From the NCBI RefSeq assembly GCF_004193775.1, contig NC_041006.1, forward strand, positions 28,695,013 through 28,759,012: a DNA stretch of 64,000 nt, in the 5' to 3' direction. Below are positions 1 through 12,800 of the stretch, piece by piece. Under the pieces are notes generated by a model, which had not been told where the DNA came from, made no database searches, and saw only the letters and a program-made list of their open reading frames with translations. Every line of letters starts with the position of its first letter. Within the stretch, counting starts at the first letter, position 1. The DNA is from Glycine soja (Eukaryota > Streptophyta > Magnoliopsida > Fabales > Fabaceae). A program made the position numbers and the translations under genes.

Positions 1-211
1 CTGAGACAGGAACGTCATAAGTCCTTAGTTCATCCCAAATGTGACGTACAACATCTGTGCGACCCTGCATTCCAACTATAGGTAGCCTTCCAATGCTTTC
101 TGTGGAACGTTCAATCAATTCACAAGGTGAGTTCTCATGCAATATCCGCCCTTCAACTGAATTTTCATGTATTTGCAAGCTCCAATGTACAAAAAATTTG
201 GATCTATATGC

Positions 212-218
<7 letters not shown>

Positions 219-283
<65 letters not shown>
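219..283. repeat. (TA)n microsatellite
   Basis: Uninterrupted TA dinucleotide run of about 65 bp in AT-rich intergenic DNA. An apparent reading frame crosses it, but its C-terminus is only an Ile-Tyr repeat, so I do not count it as coding. Confidence 0.97.
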
Positions 284-286
<3 letters not shown>

Positions 287-1559
287 GAAAAGGATTTAAC
301 ATTCAAGTCATGAATTCATTACATTATAATAATTCAGAATGTTCTTGTTGCATCTATGTAACATTCTATTTATATTTTTATAGAAATATTAGACCTCAAA
401 ATTTTTCAGCCCAAGAATCGTAGAAAGTACAAATATGTATCATACATTCAGCACAAGTCAGCTATATAATAATCGAGTTTATTTATTTTCTTTTTTTTTG
501 TGTGTGGATAAATACCAGTTATATTAAGCTCTACCAATTATAAGTGTATTTATGCAACTCAATAATTGAAGGGAAAAAAAGGGCAAGTTAAAATAGCGGG
601 AATAACGCTTGAGACATGAAATTGAATCTACCCTTCATTGTGGAACTATTCTTACTATGAATCTTCTTCCCACATTATGGACTATTCTTAACTATGAATC
701 CTCCCTCAACGTTAGAGAATGTTCCTAATAAAGCATCTAGTTCTCAAAGGCATTTTCTGTTTTTTTTTTTTTTTTGAGGTTTGAGTAGGGACGTTTTGAT
801 AATTTTTTTTTTATTGAGTAGGGATGTATATAAAAAAGAAATTCCAAAAATGATATAATGGTATAACAAAAAATGAAACAGAAATATAATGACACAAAAC
901 CTGATCTCATAATATTTCCAATTCGGTTGTAACAAACTTAGTTGTTAAGAGAATCGTAGCATTCATTTTTTTCACATCCTTGACAATATCAAAGGTCTTT
1001 CTAATGTAACAAACTTCAGTGCAGGTCCTAATTTTCTAGATCTGTAGTTGAGCAAATCAATACAAGGAAACAATTACAAATCTTAATCAAATGAAAAAAA
1101 TCAAATTTGAGAGAGACTTGAAGCCAAGGAAAGCACCTCAATACACAGTAATATGTCCAAATACATTGTATGGGCCAAAGAGTATGTTTGAGAGAGAATT
1201 TTAATTATTTTATTAAATATGAATAAATAAGATATCTAAAATAAATTCTTTTTTATTTATTTTTCATTCCACTAAAGCTAATAACTTTCTTTACAAAATA
1301 GAAAGATAAGAAAATAAATAATATAATAAAGAAAGATAAAAAATAATAAGGGTTTTTTTATCTCGAAGAAAATTTTCATTTTTAATTATAATAATACCAC
1401 CCTATTTTAATTCTGTTGCTTATTTTCAAAATATTGTATTTAAGATAGTAAAAATAGAAAACAATAAAAAATTATTTTTATACTATTTCAAGTTCAAACA
1501 ATACAAATATTTTATAAATTATTATATAGATACGATATCCCAAATTATTTTATTTAGTC
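284..1559. other. AT-rich intergenic stretch, no gene seen
   Basis: Homopolymer A and T runs and no reading frame with recognisable protein content on either strand. The only long frame (744-935, minus) is low-complexity Phe/Leu/Lys. I see no RNA gene or clear mobile-element terminus. Confidence 0.6.
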
Positions 1560-2040
1560 AGCAATCTGTAATATATTAAATGCACCAGAGGTGCTAGAAA
1601 GATACAAAGATAGTTAGCCAAAGTTGCTACAAAACCGAAAAGGAAATACAACACAAAGGAGTAGATCCTAGCTCCTGCTACCATCTCCCACAATTCAATC
1701 CCAATGCATGTACAAATAAGCTTTTTGCCAAGATGCTAAAGTCCACAGCCAACTAGAAATCAAATCCTGATCTATATAAACAATACTTTGCATAGGAAAA
1801 GATATGGCTCCTAGCGCTACACATGCTGAAACAAATCATCCCTCAACAAACACTTAAATAAACACTAGGACATGCTTGCCATTGTTGAAAAGATATAACA
1901 AATTTACTTAATTGATAAGCCTTTAACCATGACCATATATCAAGCAGAATTTTTTGTCATAATTTTTTCACATGCAAAGTATGTCCTTCAAAAATAACCT
2001 TATTTCTTGTAAACCAACTTTGGCTGGATAAGTTTCTGTG
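1560..2040 (-). pseudogene. LINE (non-LTR retrotransposon) 3'-end remnant
   Basis: Read on the minus strand from about 2020 down, the sequence encodes the C-terminal tail typical of plant LINE ORF2 proteins. It begins WFTRNKVIFEGHTLHV, continues after one in-frame TGA with DIWSWLKAY and FQQWQACP, and stops at 1843-1845. Plant LINE reverse transcriptases end with this pattern of a 'W..RN..IF.G' block, then 'WSWLK', then a short tail. The catalytic reverse transcriptase domain is absent, as expected of a 5'-truncated copy. The remaining sequence down to about 1560 would be the 3' UTR. No target duplication was identified. Confidence 0.6.
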
Positions 2041-2489
2041 AAATGTCTTATTTCAGGAGATAAGAAAAGCTTTTTCACACCCTATAGTGGGAAGGAAATT
2101 AGAGTATCTTCACTATGAATTAAGAGAACCCCTAACCATATTTAATTCACCTTTTCTGTCTTGAAATTCTAGAAATGTCATTTCATTAGCATGTTTATTA
2201 CATAAACAAATAAAATGTATAGGATTATATATGTAATTGAATAATTACATTAAAAATATTTAACAAAACTGAACCCCTAATTTTTTCTCCACATTCCTTG
2301 GTTTCATATTACATATATCCACTGTAACTTGTGGGTATAGGCAAACATTTTCATTCTCGAGTTGAAATTTATCAATCATGTGTAATTAATGCATTAAAAC
2401 AACAAAACATTTTCATTCTCCAATTTCATAAATTGAGTTCTCAACCCAACTTCTCGGAAGGAACAAGAGCTTATCCGGTACGAAGAGCT

Positions 2490-3041
2490 TATCCACGCTG
2501 GTGGACTTCTATCGATGCTATTGCAGAAGAGGGATCCGCCACAGTCATCGATGGCGCAGCGCCCACGCTCGCCAATGTCGAAGGTGCAGCCGTGGCGGCC
2601 CCAGAAACGCTCGGATCAGAGGGCGGGTAGCTGAAGGGAGTAGGCTCGGTTTAAGGCGACCTTGAAGCCTCCGCGAGTTTGGTTTCGATGGTGGACGCGT
2701 CTTCTCGAGAGCCTAGGGAAGATGAAACATTGGGAATAAGAGAGACATTGGAAAGAGGAGATCGCATGAGCAAAGCGAGGAGAGGAAGAGTCAAGCCTTT
2801 CAAATTTAAAATTAGACAGAGTCAAAGAAAACGGGTTTTGCGAAATCGTCTTTGAATAGTATAAAACAAAGGCAATTATGTGAAAACAACATTTATTTTA
2901 TGTTATTTAAAGACGGGTTTGTGGAAACCGTCTTTGAAATATTATCAGTATTTACAAAAATACCACCACCTCCCAAACCAAGACAGGTTCTTGACGAACG
3001 ACTTTAAATGCATGTCATGGAATACATTATTTTTAGTAGTG
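2490..3041 (+). mobile_element. CACTA-type transposon terminus (relic 1)
   Basis: The sequence ends in TTTTTAGTAGTG at 3041, which on the other strand reads CACTACTAAAAA, the expected form of a CACTA terminal inverted repeat. It is preceded by imperfect subterminal repeats: a G/C-containing core with 'gtctttgaa' recurs near 2850, 2930 and 3000. Before these lies a GC-rich block (about 2490-2800), an arrangement shared with the termini at 18417 and 61410. The opposite terminus was not found, so only one end is annotated. Confidence 0.5.
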
Positions 3042-3364
3042 TAGCCTTTTGACATGATTAAATATATTTTAGGATGCAGTTTAATAAAATATATTTAAAG
3101 CGAACGATTATTTTTCACCTTTTTTTTTAGATTTTAATTAATTTATATTGATATTAAATATAAAATTTCATTTCACTATTAGTAATATTATGTAAAACCA
3201 TTAATTATTTAATTGATAAACTGTTTTAGTAGAAGCAAGAGTCAAAAATTAATTTTGACGTCCACTATAAAATAGTTTTCTAAGATATGATTAGATAAAG
3301 TTGTGGTGCATTTATAACTTTTCTTATATTTATTTTTGTGCAACTTTGTTGAATAAAATGTACG

Positions 3365-3601
3365 TGAAATGGTCACAAAGCTTAAAATCGCGGGCAAATT
3401 ACCTGCGAAATTTGCTGCAGATTTAAAATCCATAGAAAAGTTGCAGTAAATATGAAATTGGCAGGAAATTTCCTAAAAAAATCCGCAGGAAACGGTAAAT
3501 CGTAAAATCATAAATCTAATTATCTATGAAGATTTTAACGGTGAATTTCTTTTTCAAAATCCACAGGAAATTCCCTTGTAATAGGCACTTTTCTAGTAGT
3601 G
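3365..3601 (+). mobile_element. CACTA-type transposon terminus (relic 2, different subterminal motif)
   Basis: Ends in TTTTCTAGTAGTG at 3601, whose reverse complement starts CACTACTAGAAAA, close to the soybean Tgm-type terminus. The preceding 230 bp contain several copies, in both orientations, of a short motif around 'tccgcaggaaat/atttcctgc'. This differs from the 'acatcggtttt' motif of the other CACTA ends here. No coding sequence and no partner end were seen. Confidence 0.5.
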
Positions 3602-4140
3602 GCGACATGAAAGATATTGCTTGCCAGTATACCTTCAAACAGGTGTCGATCAGGACCCACAGTTCACTAACACCACTGTCATTTGTACTTACGTGTAATC
3701 AATCACGTCACAATTATATACCACCAAAATAAAGGTAACTGGGGCGTTATGCCTTTTGTTCTTCCTTGTTTTGGTTTTATATATTTCTATCAGCTCATTG
3801 CACGTGCTTTGTTTGGCTTTGGCAAGATATGTACTGGGTAAACTGTGTATGTATAATGGAGCTTACGTATATATATGCAGAGTTATGATAATCATCCGCA
3901 GTTGAGGAAAAAAACGAAAAATAGAAATATAATAAATATAATAAGTCATGTAATTTAAAAGTTGAGAGAAATAGAAAAGAAATGAAAATGATATAAAATA
4001 ATAAAATAAACTTATATTTATAATTTTTCATATGCAAAAATAATGAGTTATATTATTTATGTATTAAACTTTTAAGCATAAAGAAAATGAAGTGCTTGAT
4101 ACGTTAAGTGATGTAACTGACACACATAAGAAAAAAAAAA

Positions 4141-4205
<65 letters not shown>

Positions 4206-7157
4206 CTATTAGTATTGCTTGGGCCACCGGTGTCCCTCCACATAAAATATATGGTTATATAATTATGTTATGCAATTAATTTCATTTATTAAGTGTGTAA
4301 CATAAAAATGAGTCATTAAGTATGATTTATTTTTCCCTTTAATTATAATAAATTTTGGAGTTACTTTTTTTAAGTCTTTGTATTGGAAATAATAACATTT
4401 TTTTCTCTTTTTAGATAAGTATTAAAATATTATTTATTTATTTTTATATAATCTTTATTACATTTGCAATAAAAACGTTATTGGTTTTATTTTATTTTAA
4501 CTAATTTATTAATTAAAAGTTACTATATTTACTAGGAAAAAAACTTTTAAACATCCAAAATCAATTGATACCTTGATAGAGACAAAGAGAAAAGAGAAAA
4601 AAATATTGATATGATAGATAATAAAATATGATAAAAAGAGATAAATAGAGAAAAATTAAAAATGTAAATGATATATATGATACATAAAACTGTTAAAATA
4701 TAAGAACTATGTTTACTAACCCTAAATTTTACGGTATACCAACGACCATTCTCACAAACACTATCAACATAAAGATTAACTAAATTTTTTACCTGTGTGA
4801 TACACGGGGTAAATAAATAGTTTAAGTATTGTTATTTAATTTTGTTTTATTTAACTGTAAAAATTAGCAGCAGTCTATCAAAGAATGACAATTTCTACTT
4901 ATTTTTTTTTTTTATCAAATTGACATCACAATTTTATTTTAAATATATTTACTTTTTATTTAATATAACTAAACAATTGAAAAATATTTAGTAAGAAAAT
5001 ATGTTCCCTGTCATTATTTTTCATATATATTTTCTTCACCCTTTTCTTCTCAACAATATTTATGAGACTCTAACGTGTTGTATTTAATTTTCACCCTCAA
5101 GCGTATGAGTTCAGACACGTTATTAATAAATACTATTAGAAAACTAAATCCGTTATTGAATTGCACTGAAAAATTGGCCTAATTTCGCTTTTAAGACAGT
5201 AATCACAATACCCAGGTTTTTCTTCTCTTACTTTTCAACATCTTGTTCCCTTCCTAAATTATAAGACTGAACTGAAATGGACGGTGGCATCAATGAAGTG
5301 TGAATACATCCACATGGGTTAATTTACAAGTACAATATAGGAGTTAACATAACTACAAACAGTTAACAAAATGCATCAAATTAAGTGAGAGACATATAAC
5401 CTTATCATTGAATGGCCGCGTAGAAGAATAGTCAATCCAATATAATCAAGCAACGTATTCAAACTGGATATATAGGGTTGATATCGTAGTCAACCATGAT
5501 CTTTAGGCTTGATCTAATGTTTTGGCTTTATATATTTGTGTTTAGTCACGCCTATGTTCTAGCATTTGGCGACAGGAAGTTTTCCCTTGTGGAAACTTGG
5601 GGGTTGAATTAATTGCTCTTTTTTAATTTTTAGTTAATTGTCGATCAAAGACTTTGTTCTGAAATCAATTTTAACTATTCACGGGTCTCTCATCTAGCTA
5701 GTCCATCCGTTGAATATATGCAGCGAAAATAAATTGAACTTGTCAAAGCTTCTATGAAGCTTAGAGAGTTTATATGCTGGTGAAAATATTATGAAATTGG
5801 TGACGGTTTATGTCGATCATCATCTTTAAATATGTTTGTGTATCTGCCAAGGATTTCTTCGTATCATTGCATACTCAACATCTTTGAATTTCGAAGCAAT
5901 TTGGTAATGGTTGTCAATATGAAATTATTTTTCTTTCCACAAATATCTAATCATCATGGCATCTAGCGTGAGATTATTTTGGTCAAAAAAAGAAGGTCAT
6001 TGTTCTAATTTAATTTCACTTATTTATATGGTTACACTTTAATCTGATCTTGACAGTCCAATGTCTTCGCTTAATAAGGCATTAGAATCGAATTAGTGAT
6101 AAAGGATAGATAATACTAAAAAAACTCAAGCATTCAACAGTTTGAAAAAAGTCCTTGATCTTAGCCAAAGTGGCCCAAGAATGGTAAAATGTGATTGAAT
6201 TTGTGTAGAACAGTAATGCCAAGAAATTTTCTTTGATCGACTCCTTGAGGATAGGATTAATTAATTTTGAAAAAGTTTCACGTCACTTTCGAAATGATTT
6301 TCCACAATTAATTCATCTGCCTTTTAATATATTTTTCTATCGTTAATTAATTTCTAGATCAATAACAGCGTTGTGCTATGCCTGAAATTAAACCAACAAG
6401 ATATGTATGTAAATAGCAGCTATCGTACGTCAAAGTAAAAATCATTTCCTTTTGGTTGCTCCACCAGCAGACTTTGGCAATTGGGAGATAATTGGACCGA
6501 AGTTCAGGCATTCACAGCTCTATTCAATGAACTTGCTTTTTATCAACATTGTGACGCTGAATTCAATGTTTTCAATTCTGAAAGCAACTGAGAAAACGAT
6601 AGCTTTGCCTTTTTTCTACGATGCACCCACGCTCTACAGTACTGTGATGGTTTGGGTTAGTTTGGAAGTGTGCCATCTGGGTTTAATTTTTTTTTTTATA
6701 TAAATTACAAATATTTCTTTGAAGATAATCTTACCTGAATTCAAAATTTAAATTCAAGACTTAGAATTGAAATTTTTTTGTTGACTAAAATATTTATACT
6801 AAATTATTTTCATTTTCATCATATTAACCAAACAATCCTAAGTATACATAAATAAATATTTCTCTCTCAACATTATCTATTCTTGTGTTACTTACTACAA
6901 ATCGTTATCACTATCGGTTAAATTAAAATAACTTTACTATACATATGTTTAAAAATAATAGAATTAATTGGGATGTATATATTTCATATAAAATTAAATA
7001 TATATCTACAGTAATATAAATAAAAAATTTATATTAAAATTTACTTTTTTATTAAAAGTAAAAAAATTAAGACATTGATCACCATTTTTAGTTTAACAAA
7101 TTAGTTAGGCCATGTTTGATTTCTTTCTCATTTTTTTAAAATTACTATTTTAATAAA
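3602..7157. other. AT-rich intergenic stretch, no gene seen
   Basis: Apart from the (TA)n tract this region shows no convincing coding sequence. The reading frame at 6452-6703 (+) is 83 codons, matches nothing I recognise, lacks obvious domain signals, and ends in a T-rich tract. I do not call it a gene. Confidence 0.55.
4144..4202. repeat. (TA)n microsatellite
   Basis: Perfect AT/TA dinucleotide run of about 59 bp following an A-rich tract. Confidence 0.97.
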
Positions 7158-7845
7158 ATAATTTTATATTATTTTCCAATCAATTTTTCATCCAAAATAA
7201 GTGTTGGAAAGTTGTGTCCAAAATATGTATTTTAAAATTAAACCAAAAAACAGAATGCAATTCTGATTCTGTGTTCTAATTCAAGGGTAAGTGTAAATTA
7301 TTTGGAATGGTGCCCTTTGTGGTGAGACCTGAGAATAATTTTATATTATTTTCCAATCAATTTTTCATCCAAAATAAGTGTTTGAAAGTTGTGTCCAAAA
7401 TATGTATTTTAAAATTAAACCAAAAAACAGAATGCAATTCTGATTCTGCGTTCTAATTCAAGGGTAAGTGTAAATTATTTGGAATGGTGCCCTTTGTGGT
7501 GAGACCTGAGAATAATTTTTTATTATTTTTCAATCAATTTTTCATCTAAAATAAGTGTTGGAAAGTTGTGTCCAAAATATGTATTTTAAAATTAAACCAA
7601 AAAACAGAATGCAATTCTGATTCTGTGTTCTAATTCAAGGGTAAGTGTAAATTATTTGGAATGGTGCCCTTTGTGGTGAGACATGGGAATAATTTTATAT
7701 TATTTTTCAATCAATTTTTCAAGTTGTGTCCAAAATATATATTTTAAAATTAAACCAAAAAACAGAAAGCAATTCTGATTCTGTGTTCTAATTCAAGGGT
7801 ACGTGTAAATTATTTGGAATGGTGCCCTTTGTGGTGAGACCTGAG
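7158..7845. repeat. Four-copy 177-bp tandem repeat
   Basis: The block starting 'ataattttatatt' recurs at 7158, 7335, 7512 and 7689, an exact 177-bp spacing each time. Each unit runs through 'ccaaaatatgtattttaaa' to 'tggtgagacctgag'. The copies differ by only a few substitutions; the last also lacks about 20 bp. The end of the unit matches single-copy sequence at about 20437-20500 upstream of the intact GH3 gene, so the array is a local amplification of part of the duplicated GH3 upstream segment. Confidence 0.93.
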
Positions 7846-9775
7846 TTCAGTATCTCTTTCTTTTTCTTCCTTTTCTTTTAACAGAAAACATTGAAGAAAA
7901 AAAATCACTAACACCTTAACATTGTTTTAACATTGCAAGTCATCTCTAACCTCTCAGATAAGTGATAAAAATTCACGATTAAAGAAAATAGAAGTTTCAA
8001 CAACTGATCAAGAAGGCAAAACTAGGCTGTAATAACTTGCAAAGTGCGCAGTGAAGTTTTCTCCATATATACTACGTAAAAACTTCCCACACTATTTGTG
8101 ATAACTTGCAAAGTGCACAGATCCATCACTTTCTCATACCAACACACCCTACAACCGAATGACCTTGTGGTTCACCCACGAGGAAACTTTTGCTGACGTG
8201 ACGACATATCTGGGCCCACATGTCGGCCACGACGCAGCCTCCCTGGCCCACGTGTCTCCTCAATGAGCTACACATCGTTTGAAACATACGCAATATTCCT
8301 TTACTGCGTCCTTCCAAGTACTACTGTTTTCTCCCGCCAAACCATGAGGTAGTCCAGTGTGTCATGTTTCATACTCATCCACTTCTTGCACTGTGCCTTA
8401 ATTACCCTAATTCACAAACTACTCATCCTTCTATACCCATATTATCTTTCTTTTTTGTGCTGTGATTGAAATTTGTGAAATCCCACCATGGCCATTGCTA
8501 ATTGTGATGATGAGAACGCAAAAGCATTGCAGTTCATTGAGGATATGACACGAAACACTGACAGTGTCCAAGAGGGGCTCCTTGCTGAGATTCTCAGCCA
8601 GAATACCTGAAACGGTTTCGACTGAATGGAGCCACAGACCGCAACACATTCAAGTCCAAGGTTCCTGTCGTTTCCTATGATGATTTGAAGCATGATATCC
8701 AACGCATTGCTAACGGTGACCGCTCTCCCATCCTATGCGCTCACCCAATTTCTGAGTTTCTCACTAGGTACTTCTTTTTTGCATTACACAGTCATAAAAT
8801 ATATTAATAATAGACAAATTATAATTGGAGTAAGATAACCTTGCTATTTTTAATATTGTTCTGTCATTGAAAATTGGAAATTTTACCTTGCTAACCTTTA
8901 TTATAGAAAATTTCCTAAAGTAAAATGTCAATTTTGATCGAATAATAGTATCATTTACAATTTCTTTTGTTTGGTATTTTTATAAATATAATGTTTGAAT
9001 ACGTGTGAATTAAATAGTTACCGTTTATAAACTTCAGTTCTGGAATATCTGCTGGGGAGAGAAAATTGAGGCCAACCATTCGTCAAGAGATGGAACGACG
9101 TCGTTGAAGGGTAACTACTACACGTACTTGCGCAATAATTAAGAGGAAAAAAGATACAAAGAGAACCCTTGAGAGTTTTGAGATTGTCTGGATCTGTTGA
9201 TGTGATGTTATGTGCCTTTCAACAGGTTTTCTTTTCGTTTTGGCCGCGCCTTTTTTTCAAGTTTATGTGTTTGCTTTAGATTTGTGTCTGTGAAAAATAA
9301 GCTCAAATGGTAGCATGATGGAATTGTCCTAGACATCTTTGTCTATCCCATATATGTAGGGAAACCATCCTGTGCACACTTTTAATTAATTAGTCTATCT
9401 ATATATTATATATCTTCAATAAAATTAATGTTAGTCATACATTTTAATATCGTTTCACGTGCATGTAACTTTCATGGGGCCAAAAGTCAGAGACACGTTT
9501 GTCTTTTCTCTCTCTCTTTTTTTTTTCTCGTGTGAAGTTAACCGTATATAAACATCACATTACATGAATTTGAGTTGAATTAATAAAATCGTTATAGTGT
9601 TTTAACATGCTTCCGAAACTCAAACTCTAAACATCTCTCTTCTATTTTATAAAGAAATGAAAAAAAAAATGTCCTTACACGTTAGGTTTTAGATTCATAT
9701 AATATTTTACACTAATTAATCCTGTATGATAGCTATCTAATATTCTTATTAATCACACATAGTAATATGTTTTTA
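7820..9775 (+). repeat. GH3 segmental duplication, degraded copy A
   Basis: Collinear with 20437-24340 from the distal promoter ('tggtgagacctgag'), through the proximal promoter, exon 1, intron 1 and start of exon 2, and after a large deletion through the 3' flank ('tagacatctttgtctatcc', 'tttcatggggccaaaagtc'). Similarity fades near 9775. The two copies are about 12.4 kb apart, separated by later insertions and microsatellites. This is a tandem gene duplication in which one copy decayed. Confidence 0.9.
8488..9107 (+). pseudogene. GH3 pseudogene (duplicate of the downstream GH3 gene)
   Basis: Exon 1 remnant spans 8488-8767 and still ends at an AG/GT donor. Exon 2 remnant begins at 9038 after a cAG acceptor. 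Compared with the intact copy, exon 1 has a 3-nt in-frame loss near the start and a net 13-nt loss near 8600. That shifts the frame and gives a TGA stop at 8608-8610 after 40 codons. Exon 2 retains the segment encoding the SGTSAGE-type ATP-binding loop. It then jumps at a shared GGA (9092-9094) directly to the last codons of the gene, so 1524 bp present in the intact copy (22250-23773) are missing. The adenylation and C-terminal domains are therefore gone. Upstream, the segment holding the TATA box is also deleted. It cannot encode an enzyme; a short transcript is possible but not indicated. Confidence 0.95.
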
Positions 9776-9787
9776 GTAACAAAAAAG

Positions 9788-9789
<2 letters not shown>

Positions 9790-9869
<80 letters not shown>
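9790..9869. repeat. (TA)n microsatellite
   Basis: About 80 bp of uninterrupted TA immediately beyond the point where homology between the two GH3 copies ends. Confidence 0.97.
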
Positions 9870-9872
<3 letters not shown>

Positions 9873-12800
9873 TAACTAGCTTAGTGCAAATTAAAATGAT
9901 ATATGATATATATGAAAGAAATGTGTAAAGATATTTCCATTATTCTTACAATCTGTTTTGCTCGACCTGTATTTATTTCCATTGGAATATTATTGATCTT
10001 ATCTCATAACAGATTACTGTGGTCTATAATTTTGTAGGTTTTATTCCTTGTGCACCTCTCTTTTGAAAAAAGGAACCAACTTCGTTCTTTTTTTTCTTTT
10101 CTAAAAATGAAAAAGTGTAAAAGAGTACATATTATAAATAATGCATATACATATAAAGTTAAGAGATGACGTTAAAAGCTCATACGATGGAAACAGTTCA
10201 TGTTTTGGATTGGGAAGGTTTGAATTTAAAGTTATTCCGGTCTACATGCTTTAGGGTATGCTTGATTTAAAATTACAAAATTATATTTTCGATTCTAATG
10301 CAAAATTGCGCATTCCAATACATATAATAAGAAGATAATTTTTTTTTTGCTTTGAGAGTAAAGTACTTTTGAGTTTTACTAATTTGAATTGAAACATGCG
10401 CTTTTACGAGGAGAAATTATTCTAAGCTACCGATGATTAAGTATTTATGGTTTTGCTCAATTTTTAAGTACTGAACTTTTTTAATTTATCAATAACAATT
10501 AGTAAAATTTGGTCATAATTGGTCCTTGGTGAAAATTAGGGTATAACTGGTTTAAGAAAATTTTGTATATAAAAAAAATGAAATATGAATTTTTTTCGTT
10601 AAATAACTTGTATTTTCCACACATAAATACATTAATTACACCACTGTCGTTAAAATTTGATTATATGTTACATAGGATTAATCAAAATTATAAACATAAC
10701 AGTCTTGAACTATGTAATTAATTTATCATACATACATATTCTTATGTGCACATGCTACATACTGTACCTGATTCACAGGGTTTATAATTCTCTGGAAAGT
10801 ACTAACGAAAGAGCAATATTGTTTATTTACCAATTGTTTAATTATATATTGTTTATTATATAACAACTGATTTTTTTTATCTCTCCTTTATGATAATTTT
10901 TCACTTGAATTTTTTTGTAATGATCAATAAATTGTAAACATATAGTGTTAATAAAGAAAAAAATTATTTGAGGCTTTACAATTTGGAGGCATGCACGTCC
11001 CAAGACCTATAATATTTCTGATTCATACTAAATGTGAACGGACGGTGTAACGGGTGACTGCGTAAGGGAGATTGATTTTTCTGACATTTGACCAATACAA
11101 AGTATTTAATTTTGATTAAATTATTGGGCCTCATAACTAACATCTTTGACTCTCTTTACCGTATATCTTGCTTAAGATGGAGAACACAGTAGACGGTGTT
11201 CAGAAATTGTAATAATCAGTTGAAATAAAAGTGTATCTTTAGCAAATATTTTTATATTAATTATTAATTTATTTTTAATCATAAAAGTAACATCTTGTTT
11301 TTATTTTTAAACAATTATATAAAAAAACAATAAAAAAATGTTATAAAAATTATAAAAAAATAGGCCAATCAAGCCTAACTAAAATAGCCCGGCCTGAGCC
11401 TGAAGACACAAGTTTCATCGAATTGAGCTAAAATGACTAGCATTAATATGAGCTAAACTAAAGTCCAAGCCCTATGTTTATAGAATCAATACGAACAAGC
11501 AAGATAGGCTCAACTCATTTGGTTACTTCTTTTTTATTTAAAAAACTAAAGATAATTATAAAAAATTTATAATAACTCACACATTACTTAATTAATCGAG
11601 CTAGATCCCTTAATATTTTGTTGCCTCTATATCTTATAATAATTGCTTGAGGCTATTATTCAATTGAGAAAAAAAAATACTTATCTGAACAAATTATAAG
11701 TCTAAAATAATAATATAAATATGTAAAAATAATAATTAACTAACTATACATTAAAGTTAACATGGGAGACTAAAGATTAAAACAAAATTTTTTAGGACTA
11801 AAAATTGATCAAACTTTTTTTTATGAGAGACTAGAAAAGTAATGGCTTAATTAAATATCAAATGTAAAGATTTTTTATTTTTTGTCTATAAGTTTAAATT
11901 TTCAACGTACAGACAAATATCACAAGAAGGAAGATTGAGTTGTGATTTTAAAATTTTAAAAGTCTTTTTTTTTAAAAAACAAAGTTATAGTATGAATAGA
12001 AACTTTGTAAGATAACAAATTTCTGCAAAAACACTTTCAAAAGATGAAAATAGATTTTGCAAAGAAGATAGAATTTTCAAAACAAAATCTAATTGGAACC
12101 CTTGGTCAGTTTAAAGCATAAGAGAAACGAAAGCATAAAAGACATCTAGATTTATACTAGTTCGTCTCCCTTACTGAAAGTACGTCCAATTCTTGGCTAA
12201 TCATCAAGTTTTACTAACTTCAACAAGTTTCAAGTATTAATTACTACCACTTTTAGCTCTTACAACTCAAGCTTGACACCATGTTTGTTACAACCTAGTA
12301 TTCTTTGTCCTATCAAGTCACTGCTGGCTCTACACAAATTAAAAAATTTATTGTTTGTTTGCACAATGACTCACTCTTAATCATCTTATAGACAAATATA
12401 CAATCTCAACACTTAGTCTTTTATCTCAAGTTGTTCAAGGTGTTGAGATTTTTTTCAAACTATACAACAATTTACAATAAAGCTTTTTACGGAAAGAATT
12501 TGAATGAAAGTGCATTTGTTCATTTCCATATTTTCAAAACTTCTGGTATTTATAGGCATTCTTCAACAAGTGGTTGTTGTCTCTAAATGGATAAATTTCT
12601 TCACTTAAGCTCGCGTTTGAAGATTGTGGTTGTTGCAACATTTAATACTTGCATTAAATGCACGTACTCCTTCATGCTGAAAAACCACTCTTGTAAGTTT
12701 TCATATTGAACACTTCAGCGGAAAACCACTTACTTTAAGTTAGAGTAGGTCTATCACCAATAATGCATGCCTTTTAATGGTGTTTAAGAACTTCTAGATC

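Noticed and set aside
57..284. 75-codon plus-strand frame ending in Ile-Tyr repeats
   Set aside because: Translation of a (TA)n tract; no domain or splice context. The same applies to frames over the tracts at 45.4 kb and 49.6 kb.
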